Shown here: positions 28,677 to 37,400 of the stretch, one piece after another
Layout of the letters: each line of letters opens with the position of its first letter
Position numbering within the stretch: the stretch's first letter is position 1
NCBI GenBank assembly: GCA_947451235.1
Contig: CANFZA010000013.1
Span: forward strand, 1 to 38,913
Origin: Methylophilaceae bacterium
GTDB taxonomy: Bacteria; Pseudomonadota; Gammaproteobacteria; Burkholderiales; Methylophilaceae
Direction of reading: 5' to 3'
Length of the DNA stretch: 38,913 nucleotides
Program-made: the position numbers and the translations under genes
The notes under the pieces: generated by a model
What the model was told of the DNA's origin: nothing
The model's input: the letters and a program-made list of their open reading frames with translations, nothing else
Database searches by the model: none

Positions 28677-31343
28677 ATGGAAGCACTCGTTAAAAATTCA
28701 AATAAACATCCTGATGAAAAAGAGCAAGTTGCCAATTGGCGGCAGCTTCTTAAAGAGGGATTTTTAGCGATTAAAGAAGACTTCACTGCACATTCTAATA
28801 CCGCAAAACTATTTAAGCAGCACTGCAAATTAGTCGATAATTTACTTGCCGAAGTTTGGGCGCACGTTGACATAGATAAGCAATGTTGCTTGATTGCGGT
28901 TGGCGGCTATGGTCGAGGTGAGCTTTACCCTCATTCCGACATAGATTTACTCATTTTATTACCAGAAGAATCTATAGGTAACACCCTATTTAACAGCAGT
29001 ATTGAATCACTGATTGGCTTGTTATGGGACATAGGCCTGAATGTCGGCCACAGCGTTAGAAGCTTAAGTGAATGTATTGCTGAAGCGCAAAAAGACATCA
29101 CCGTACAAACCAACTTAATTGAATCTCGCCTTTTAGTCGGCAACGCCACGCTCTACCAACGTTTTCTAACTGACATAGATAACAGCATGAATGTGCAGGC
29201 ATTTTTCGCACAAAAACTTAAAGAGCAAGACAACAGGCACGCTAAGTTTAATGACACTGCCAATAATTTAGAACCCAATATAAAAGAAAGCCCGGGCGGC
29301 TTACGTGATTTGCACATGATAATGTGGCTAATGCGTAGCCTAAATATGGCTGAAGGCAACAAGTCCGAAGCTAGCCTACGCATCAATAGCGGCAATGTTT
29401 GGACTGTTTTAGTCAAACAAAATCTACTTTCTGCGCTTGAAGCACGTCAAATAAGGCTTAATGAAAAAAACCTGCAATTATTACGCATAAGATTACATTT
29501 TTTAAGCAAGCGCCGTGAAGATCGCTTATTGTTTGATTATCAAAATGAGCTGGCTGCAGACTTAGGTTATATCAACACGCCACGTAAGCGCGCCAGTGAA
29601 CAATTGATGCAAAGCTATTATCGCAGCGCAAAATTTGTGCAGTTGATAAATGAAATTCTGCTAAAACTACTCTCACAAAAAATTGCCCCCAACCCACCAG
29701 TGATCAAGCCGATTAACGCCTACTTTGAAGCTCACGACCAATTACTAGAAGCAAAAACAGCTGGGCTGTTACAGCAACGCCCTTCTGCCATTTTAGAAGC
29801 TTTTTTAATATTGCAGCAACACCCAGAACTCACCGGCATGGGCGCGACATTTTTACGAAATTTGCAACGCGTTAAAAAACTAGTCAATCGCGACTTTCGT
29901 CTAAACCTGCAAAACAAAAAACTTTTCATTCAAATATTATCGCAAGCCAATGGCGTTAATCATGCCTTAAGAGCCATGAATCGCTATGGCATTTTAGGTT
30001 GCTACATCCCCGCATTCGGTAAAATTATTGGCCAAATGCAGCACGATTTGTTTCATGTTTATACGGTAGATGAGCATATTTTAAATGTGCTGGCTAATTT
30101 ACGGCGCTTTTCAAAACCAGAGCTTAAGCATGAGTTTCCACTATGCAGCCAGCTATTCGCCGCTTTTGACGCGCCGCACTTACTCTATTTAGCGGCTATA
30201 TTCCATGACATTGCAAAAGGTCGTGGCGGTGACCACTCAACGCTAGGCACTGTGGATGCTATTAATTTTTGCAAATTACATGGCCTATCTAAAGCAGATC
30301 GTAACCTAGTGGCCTGGCTAGTTGAATCACATTTAAAAATGTCATCCATCGCGCAAAAAACAGACTTATCCGACCCGAGCATTATCGAATCTTTTGCTCA
30401 TTTCGTACAAAATGAACGATACTTAACCTCTCTGTACTTACTCACCGTGGCAGATATTCGCGGCACCAGCCCTGTGGTATGGAACGCCTGGAAAGCGCGC
30501 TTATTAGAAAGTTTGTTTAACGCAACCAAAATCGCACTAAGCCACTCACTTAATTCCCACGTAACAGATCAACACCAATACTCACAGCAGGCAATTTCAG
30601 CACGAAAATCTGAGGCGGCTGAGCGGTTAAATAAATTTGGCTTAAGTACGCACTCTTACGAACCTTTGTGGGAAAAGTTTGGCGCCAACTATTTTGTTCG
30701 TCACGAAAGCGACGAAATTGCTTGGCATAGTCGATTATTAACGCCGCATTTAAATGCAGAAAAACCAATTGTGCGTGCGCGATTAAGCCCAAGTGGCGAT
30801 GGCATACAAGTGATGATTTATAGCAAAGATCAAAATGATCTATTTGCAAGAATCTGTAACTTTTTTGACCGCATGGGCTACAGTATTGCAGAAGCTAAGA
30901 TTTACACCACAGAGCATGCTTATGCGCTAGATAGCTTTATTGTTTTAGATCAATCAGGTAAGTCTGTCAGTTACAGTGGTTTATTAAAGTTCATTGAGGT
31001 AGAACTTGCGCAAAAACTGGATGGTAATATTGCTTTAGAAGCACCTTTGCAAGGCCGCATCAGCCGCCAAGTTAAGCACATGCCCATAAAAGCACAAATT
31101 ACCATTAGCGCAGAATCTGACAACAACAATCACAAACTAGAGATTGTTGCTAATGATCGCCCCGGTTTGCTAGCAACGCTGGCGCATAAATTGTTAACTC
31201 ACGGCATTGAATTACACAATGCCAAAATAAACACCCTAGGTAATCGTGCGGAAGATACATTTTTAATTTCGGCTAAAAAGGGTAAAGCCTTAGACAAGCA
31301 GCAGTTAGAAATGCTTAAAGTTGCACTAACTGCCGATATATAG
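28677..31343 (+). CDS. glnD: PII uridylyltransferase/uridylyl-removing enzyme
   Basis: Senses glutamine and adds or removes UMP on the PII proteins GlnB and GlnK, controlling nitrogen assimilation. 888 residues, close to E. coli's 890. Domains in order: nucleotidyltransferase with GGYGRGEL (76-83) and the DID metal site (88-90), a linker domain, the HD hydrolase domain with FHDIAKGRGGDHS (His510, Asp511), and two ACT domains near 705-780 and 815-888. The start lacks a strong ribosome binding site, but no other ATG or GTG is in frame upstream. Confidence 0.97.
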   Translation: MEALVKNSNKHPDEKEQVANWRQLLKEGFLAIKEDFTAHSNTAKLFKQHCKLVDNLLAEVWAHVDIDKQCCLIAVGGYGRGELYPHSDIDLLILLPEESIGNTLFNSSIESLIGLLWDIGLNVGHSVRSLSECIAEAQKDITVQTNLIESRLLVGNATLYQRFLTDIDNSMNVQAFFAQKLKEQDNRHAKFNDTANNLEPNIKESPGGLRDLHMIMWLMRSLNMAEGNKSEASLRINSGNVWTVLVKQNLLSALEARQIRLNEKNLQLLRIRLHFLSKRREDRLLFDYQNELAADLGYINTPRKRASEQLMQSYYRSAKFVQLINEILLKLLSQKIAPNPPVIKPINAYFEAHDQLLEAKTAGLLQQRPSAILEAFLILQQHPELTGMGATFLRNLQRVKKLVNRDFRLNLQNKKLFIQILSQANGVNHALRAMNRYGILGCYIPAFGKIIGQMQHDLFHVYTVDEHILNVLANLRRFSKPELKHEFPLCSQLFAAFDAPHLLYLAAIFHDIAKGRGGDHSTLGTVDAINFCKLHGLSKADRNLVAWLVESHLKMSSIAQKTDLSDPSIIESFAHFVQNERYLTSLYLLTVADIRGTSPVVWNAWKARLLESLFNATKIALSHSLNSHVTDQHQYSQQAISARKSEAAERLNKFGLSTHSYEPLWEKFGANYFVRHESDEIAWHSRLLTPHLNAEKPIVRARLSPSGDGIQVMIYSKDQNDLFARICNFFDRMGYSIAEAKIYTTEHAYALDSFIVLDQSGKSVSYSGLLKFIEVELAQKLDGNIALEAPLQGRISRQVKHMPIKAQITISAESDNNNHKLEIVANDRPGLLATLAHKLLTHGIELHNAKINTLGNRAEDTFLISAKKGKALDKQQLEMLKVALTADI

Positions 31344-31396
31344 AACTATGTACTGATTTATACTGCAGCAATTCAGTCTAAGCCATAAAAATGCAA

Positions 31397-31425
31397 AAAA
31401 GCCTTGATTACTACTCAAGGCTTTT
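31397..31425. terminator. Bidirectional terminator between glnD and the cupin gene
   Basis: An 11-bp perfect stem (AAAAGCCTTGA 31397-31407 with 31415-31425) and 7-base loop, flanked by A and T runs on both sides, between two convergent genes. It should stop transcription from both. Confidence 0.88.
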
Positions 31426-31477
31426 CATTCAATCACACTACCAATAAATTCTATTATCTAGATTTATCGGCAATTAA

Positions 31478-31753
31478 TTAACTGTGTTTATAATGTTTTT
31501 TCAATTGTTTAGTAACTTCCCAGTTTGATTTCATGCCTTTAGGGAACACAACAAAGTCACCTGCTTTGATGACTACAGTTTCGCCACCTTGTGGTGTTAC
31601 ATGAATTTCGCCTTCAAGCACGTAAGCGCTTTCTGTCATAGAAAAATCTAATGGGAATTTTGATGGTGCGCAATCCCAGATAGACCAGCTAGAAACGCCT
31701 AGTTCTTTTAGTTTTTCTTCTGATGGGTTATGTTCAACGGTAATTTGGCTCAT
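31478..31753 (-). CDS. Small single-domain cupin
   Basis: 91 residues forming one short cupin barrel: ESAYVLEGEIHVTPQGG is the first cupin motif and KAGDFVVFPKGMKSNWEV the second. It resembles the cupin_3 (DUF861, RmlC-like) family, whose members include (S)-ureidoglycine aminohydrolase-like proteins. Histidines usual in the first motif are missing, so catalysis or metal binding is uncertain. AGGAAG lies 4 bases before the ATG and a perfect TATAAT at 31785-31790. It stands alone, so the function is not shown by context. Confidence 0.75.
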   Translation of the reverse strand: MSQITVEHNPSEEKLKELGVSSWSIWDCAPSKFPLDFSMTESAYVLEGEIHVTPQGGETVVIKAGDFVVFPKGMKSNWEVTKQLKKHYKHS

Positions 31754-32200
31754 TTTACTTCCTAAATATAGTGTATAAATTTCGATTATAAAAGCCGCCG
31801 AGTATTAGCGACCTAAAAACATAGTAGCGCAGTTCAGTCACGCCTACATTGAAACGGCATTTTACCTGCTAACAGCATAATTTACATGGTGAAATAACTA
31901 GGTTTCGATAAATAATCTTCGTAAAACATACAAATTAACTATCAAATTTGCATTTAGATCTAGTCAAATGCACAATTAATTCTTTTGGCCATGTTCTTTA
32001 TTAGCTTTAGATTCAAATTACTTAGCTATCGCATCAGGTTTAACTTTTAAATCAAGTGACACCTGAACACAGGTAACGCATGATCCATGCTTAATGGACA
32101 ACGACGGTGATATCTTTCACATAAAAGATTATCTTTATAGGAACTATTGTTGTTTTCACTTAAATTACTAAAAACATAAAATGTCTTTATAATAGACATT
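31754..32200. promoter_or_regulatory. 447-base intergenic region with divergent promoters
   Basis: No gene is convincing. The cupin side has a TATAAT -10 (31785-31790, minus strand) with a weak GGTCGC -35 and a leader of about 25 bases. The winged-helix side has the palindromic promoter at 32165-32200. A bulged palindrome ATAAAAGAT/ATCTTTAT lies at 32121-32138. The middle is AT-rich and I see nothing else in it. Confidence 0.5.
32165..32200 (+). promoter_or_regulatory. Promoter inside a palindrome, probable autoregulatory operator
   Basis: AATGTCT (32180-32186) and AGACATT (32194-32200) form a perfect 7-bp inverted repeat whose 7-base spacer contains a perfect TATAAT (32188-32193). A weak TTACTA -35 lies 17 bases upstream. 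A dimeric repressor bound here would block the -10. The palindrome touches the GTG of the downstream regulator gene, so self-repression is the natural reading. Confidence 0.6.
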
Positions 32201-32557
32201 GTGCAAATAAAAGACAAAAACTCAGCGATATACCTCAAGTTTATTAACTTAGCGCAAACCTTGCGTGAAAAATCTAGCTTTACAGATTTAGATCCAGTTG
32301 AAGAACGTCTGCTTAACTATTTCGCATCTACTTGGCATGAAGGTAAATTGACCACGGTAATAGAGGCAATGAATGCCTCAGCCGAAATTTCTCCAAGTAC
32401 TGTGCACCGCCGCCTAAAGACGCTACGAAAAAAAGGCTACATTGCCCTAGACATTGATGAAATTGATACTAGAATCAAATACATCGTACAAACAGAGTTA
32501 AGTAAAGAATACTTTGCCCAACTTGGCGAGTTTTTAGTTGCTGCAAATTCAAATTAA
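32201..32557 (+). CDS. Small winged-helix (MarR-like) transcriptional regulator
   Basis: 118 residues. A winged helix-turn-helix is visible: LDPVEERLLNYFASTWHEG, then ISPSTVHRRLKTLRKKGYI (recognition helix and wing start), then DIDEIDTRIKYIVQT as the beta wing. It resembles MarR-type repressors but is short at the N-terminus. The GTG start has no ribosome binding site and lies at the predicted transcription start, so the mRNA may be leaderless; a later TTG (codon 22) also lacks one. Targets unknown; nearby candidates are itself, the cupin gene and the two-partner secretion genes. Confidence 0.75.
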   Translation: MQIKDKNSAIYLKFINLAQTLREKSSFTDLDPVEERLLNYFASTWHEGKLTTVIEAMNASAEISPSTVHRRLKTLRKKGYIALDIDEIDTRIKYIVQTELSKEYFAQLGEFLVAANSN

Positions 32558-32788
32558 ATCTCAGTAAATTAAAGTTTCCGCACATACGCGGCGAAAACTG
32601 TAGAGCGCTCAAAAAGAAACATTACAACAGCTCTCTCCATATTCTCTTGAAAGCCTAAGCTTACGCTGCGAGAGCTTGGCCGCGCCAAGAACCGCAGGGT
32701 TTAAATTGTGATTTTGAATGAGGCACAAAACCAACAAGAAGATACCGCCGTAGAAATTACGCCCAAGCCTCTAGGGTAAACACCTCTT
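32558..32788. other. Structured spacer between the regulator and tpsB
   Basis: 231 bases between convergent genes. A composite hairpin at 32666-32697 has an outer 5-bp stem (CTGCG/CGCAG) and an inner 6-bp stem (CTTGGC/GCCAAG, 32675-32680 and 32684-32689). A second stem, AGTTTCCGC against GCGG...AAACT, lies near 32571-32600. Neither is followed by a T run. A 24-codon open frame from GTG 32708 ends at TAA near 32779; it may be a gene remnant. Confidence 0.45.
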
Positions 32789-34462
32789 TTAAAACCAAGA
32801 AACATTCACACCTGCCAATATTCTTGGTGACCGATGATTCAACTCAGCTGGATTATTATCCAATGGGTATGCAAATGTAAGTCTCGTAGAGATACGGCTA
32901 CCAAAGTCCATCATTAATCCAACGCCCGCGCCTGTCAGGTAGTCGTTTTTAGTAATACTTTGCCCAGGTCTATAAGGCAATGCAGCACCGTGGTCTAAGA
33001 ACACCAAGGCCTGTACAAGCGGTGGGAATCCCGTTGGTGAGTCTTGTGGCGGTGCATTTAAAGCAGCACGCAATTCCACACTGCCAAAGTAGCCATTTCT
33101 ACCAGTCAGTAATCCTTCAGAAAACCCCCTTACAGAATAGAGTCCACCGACTTGAAATTGTTCTCCAGATGGAATAACTTGCGAGAATGAGTACTGCAAT
33201 CCAGCTTTTGTCAATAATTGTAGCCTGTCAGCGAGACGATCAACGCGACTTGCATTTGCTCGATAATAGCTAAACTGCTCGTCACCGCCAAGTGATTTGG
33301 TGCCGAAATTAAGGCTATTGTCTAGCGACCAAGCATAAGTGTTGTAATGAGCCTCACCACTAACACCAAGCGAGATAACCTCTAAACCAAGATCCTGTTG
33401 CGTGAATCCACTAAACTTGCTGATAGAGTTTCTTGATGAGAGTCGACCATAGCCCGCCCATTGACGATTGATGCCTACTGAAAATGGCTGAGTAAGCCCA
33501 ATTGTCAAATCCCTAGAATTTCCCGTAATATCAAGCGGTACAAATGGCCCATTAACGACTTTAATTTTACCGTAGTTATAAGAAATATCTAGCCGCATAT
33601 CATTGCGCGATACTGGAATTGAGTAACTAAAGCCAGCACTTTTAGAACCGGTGGTGCCAGTTGCAACCACTTGAATACTATCGTTAACTCCAAGCAAGTT
33701 ATTGACTTTATAAATTGCACCTACCCGCCCCTCACCTACAGTATTACGACCCGCATTATCGGCAAAAGTGGTCAGGTGATACTTTTCTGCCTCTTGCACT
33801 TCAACCGTAATATCGGTTTTACCAACTTCTGCGCCAGCCCGAACATCGGCACGCAACTTGGGTTCGTAAAGTGCATTGAATCTGACAAGATCATCCTCTA
33901 ACTGCGAGACTGAAATTAAATCACCAGACTTCATATGAATACGGTCGGCAACAAATTCACTTCTAACATTCTTTAATCCTGAGATGATTATTCCGCCCAA
34001 TCGGGCTTCTACAAGCTGGATTTTAACCGTACCGTCTTTGACTTCCTGAGGAGGAAGTATGGCGCGTGCAGTCTTAACATTTTTAGCATCGTAAAGTTGG
34101 TTTAGTTTGGCTACCGCTTCAAATAACTCTTTGATGCTAACATCGCGCCCCTGATAGGGTGCTAAAACCAGCTTAATTTCATCGGTGCTTAGTACATCGG
34201 AGTGATCTACATCAAAGCGACTGACTGGGATATTCTTGACATCAGATGCCCCTTTGGCCGCAGATTCTTGTTCAGGAACGTTAATCTCTGGCGTGATTGG
34301 CACAGCTTTCTGAAGATTCTCTTCCTGCTGATAGCTGTCTAAGCTGTCTTGATTCAGCCTTTGCACTGCGGCTGGATCAGTGCCAGGCAATACAGCCGCC
34401 TGCGCCACAAAACTTAAACTGGCTAACAAACCAGAAACGCAATATTTTTTTAAATTTTTCAA
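32789..34462 (-). CDS. Two-partner secretion transporter TpsB (ShlB/FhaC/HecB family)
   Basis: Outer-membrane barrel that exports the TpsA passenger encoded just upstream. 557 residues: a signal peptide ending around Ala22 (SLSFVAQA), POTRA domains from about 85 to 235 (VLSTDEIKLVLAPYQGRDVS, IIISGLKNVRSEFV), then a 16-strand barrel with the secretion motif VRGFSEG near residue 450 and a C-terminal NVSWF. The start is TTG at 34462, 4 bases after the tpsA stop, implying translational coupling. It is not BamA, which is encoded elsewhere in the window. Confidence 0.93.
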   Translation of the reverse strand: MKNLKKYCVSGLLASLSFVAQAAVLPGTDPAAVQRLNQDSLDSYQQEENLQKAVPITPEINVPEQESAAKGASDVKNIPVSRFDVDHSDVLSTDEIKLVLAPYQGRDVSIKELFEAVAKLNQLYDAKNVKTARAILPPQEVKDGTVKIQLVEARLGGIIISGLKNVRSEFVADRIHMKSGDLISVSQLEDDLVRFNALYEPKLRADVRAGAEVGKTDITVEVQEAEKYHLTTFADNAGRNTVGEGRVGAIYKVNNLLGVNDSIQVVATGTTGSKSAGFSYSIPVSRNDMRLDISYNYGKIKVVNGPFVPLDITGNSRDLTIGLTQPFSVGINRQWAGYGRLSSRNSISKFSGFTQQDLGLEVISLGVSGEAHYNTYAWSLDNSLNFGTKSLGGDEQFSYYRANASRVDRLADRLQLLTKAGLQYSFSQVIPSGEQFQVGGLYSVRGFSEGLLTGRNGYFGSVELRAALNAPPQDSPTGFPPLVQALVFLDHGAALPYRPGQSITKNDYLTGAGVGLMMDFGSRISTRLTFAYPLDNNPAELNHRSPRILAGVNVSWF

Positions 34463-34466
34463 TTGA

Positions 34467-37400
34467 TCATATCTCTTTTTTATCTTCAGAAGCTGCTGGA
34501 ACTAGCTGACTAGTTGTGTCTAACCAGTCTGGGCTAATTTTAACTAAAGTACCGTCATCATCGTTACTTGGTGCATCTAGACCAAAGTTTCCAATATTAA
34601 TCTGCAATGGGTTGCTACCATAGCCACCAATTTTTTGAATTTGCAGCACTTCTTCTACCGTATTTTCTACGAATCCAGGAGGGTTTCCAGCCACTTGTAG
34701 ATTTGGATTTTTAAGCAAAATGAATGCATCAAGTGATACCGAGTTTACCAATGCATTTAAACTAAATGCTCCATCTAGCGTAAATGCATTTACATCGTAG
34801 CCAGGATGCGCTGAGCGACTGAAAGTATCCACACGGGTTGAATAGCTTGGCATATTAAATACGACGTAGTTGGTAATGTTGCCATTAGGTACTTGCAGGC
34901 TTGGTGTGTCGGCAGTAATCTCAGCCACCCCCACATTTAAAATATCAAAGGTTACCTGGCTATCAGACGCAACCTTCATCACCACATTAGCTGCCGGACC
35001 TCCTCCAATATCTGAAACAGATAACGATAATGGATTAGATAACGGTGTGGTTGATATGTCGACATTAATGTTGGATGAAAGTAGTGTTGCTTGGCTTGCC
35101 ACTTTAGCGACCAATGGCGATCCCGCACCGATACTATCCGGTGCCTGCAGGGTTAATGCGCCTAGTGAAACAATATCGACACCACTTGTAGGACTGCCGA
35201 AAATACTGCCAGAACCATCGGTACCTGCAATAATCGTGATGTCGTTATCACTGCTCACACTACCACCAGTAAATACCACATCATTCGGCGTAGTAAGCCC
35301 AACGCCTGCGCCGCCAAAAATATCGCCGCCAATGGTCAGTGTATCGTTAGATGCGATATTAAGTAATCCGCCAGTGCTGAGGGTGCCGCCAGTCATATTG
35401 ACTCCACCACTCACTGCGTTGAGTACCAAACCAACCTCAGCGCGAATATCGCCGCTGATATTAATGTCATCGGCCGCTGTAATGGCTAAACTTGCCGAGG
35501 TGTAAATTGCATTGCCACCATCAGTAGCTGCGGCAATATCAACTGAGCCAGTGCCATCAGTACCCGCAGTTAGATTTATCTGACTATTACTAGACAAACT
35601 ACCGCCAGTCAGTTGAATGTCGTCACCAGCTTTAAGTGTGTTATTACCTAAGGCACGAATACGCCCAGTAACTATGATGTTATTTGCAGCAGTCATCTCT
35701 AGTGTAGAGGCTGTATCAATCGCATAACCAGCGGCGGCTTCTGCACCGATATTGATTGAACCTGTGCCATCAATGCCCGCGGCGGTCACAATAGCGCCCG
35801 GTGACGTAATGCTGCCACCTTGAAGCAACACATCGTCATCGGCTTTAAGCTTCACACTAGCATCGCTATGAACCAAACCTTTAACGGTTAACCCGCCACT
35901 TGAAGTAATGTCTACGGCATCGTTAGCACTAATAATGTCTAGTATTACTACGCCAGCAGCGCCAGCAACAAGCGTTGCTTTGCCTCCGGCAATAGCATTA
36001 AGCACATCGATGCCTACCGCGGTCATTGTTAAGTCACCATTTGTAGCATCAATTTCTGTGGCTGCCCGTTGAGCGATGGTGCCGTCAGTTGAAGTTAAAC
36101 TCACATCGTCTGACCCAACTATCGATGCAAGCACCATATCGTAAGCGGTATTAATGACCACGTTATGTGCAGCTGATATTGATGAACCAACATCCATTCT
36201 TAGGCCATAACGCGTTAAATCTATAGCCACTAAGGGATCAGTAGAACTGTTTAGCCAATAGCCTGAGCTTGTTAAGGCAACATTACCATTTGAACTTGCA
36301 ATACTACCAGCGGCGTCAAACAGAATGGCTTCGCCAGCGTTCAGGCTTACACCATTTTTTCCAGTCACGTTGCCAATAATGCCGAAACTACTCGCAAACG
36401 AAGTCATATTCACTTCACCATTGCTAGAATCAACATTGCGTAGGTTAAGGATTCGTGATGGGCTATACACATAAATACCGTCTGGTGCTGACAGATCAAC
36501 CCAACCAAACTTATCACTTCCCATATCTAAATAATTCAGTCCTGTAACATCGCTTTCACCAATCGTGGTGGCTGCAGTCAGCCAGATACGTGAAGCTTGT
36601 ATATCGGTTTGAAGATTATGGTTATTCGGATCTTCAACAATAGAACCCACTGAGGTTAGCTTAGCCAAATTGGTCGCATATACTTGCTCCAAACGCATAT
36701 TGCCTACAGTGTTATTCACATATAAATCACCGTTTGCACGCGCCGTTATTGTGCCAGCAGCATTAATCAAGAATGGTGTTGCACTTGAACCCAAGTTAGC
36801 GCCTCCAGCCTCAATCGTAATATCACGGCCAGTGACCGCCGCGCCAGAAGTGGCAACGTTGATTAATGCAGCACCCGTTTTGATTCTTACGTCAAAGTTA
36901 ACAGGGGCCGCCACTTGTTTAACGCGAATATCATCTTCCGAACCTATGTAAATGTCAGACCCGGCGTTCGCAACCAGTTGTCCTACATTTTGCAAGGTAA
37001 TGTCGATATCATCCTTTTGGCGAATAGTAATCGTTTTAGCACCATAATCAATCACGGTATCTTTACGATCGGCCGCTGCTAAAGTAAGACGCTCATCATC
37101 TGTCCATGCATCAGGATTATCAAAGCTAATGGTCTTAGAAGCTTTTTCAGCACCTATACCACCACCATTTGCAGTTAGGGTGATGTGATGACCTACGACG
37201 TTAGCATTTTCTATCAACACTTCAGTATCAGCCGTGTCTTTAAATATACCTGCTGCCACACGGTTAGTAATCTCTGAATCGCTCCATGTGCTACCTGCAA
37301 TCAACTGCTGATAAGTTGCTGCATCTTGAGTTTGAACATTATAAGCAAAGGTAGCGCTAAAAGCCTGTGTACCAAATGATTGATTTGCTTTGTGATAACT

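Noticed and set aside
32047-32238. 63-codon minus-strand open frame across the winged-helix promoter
   Set aside because: It overlaps the promoter palindrome, has no ribosome binding site and shows no recognisable protein features.
34870-35505. 211-codon open frame on the plus strand
   Set aside because: It is antisense to the beta-helix repeats of tpsA, has no ribosome binding site and a composition (Pro/Ser/Thr/Val) that mirrors the repeats.
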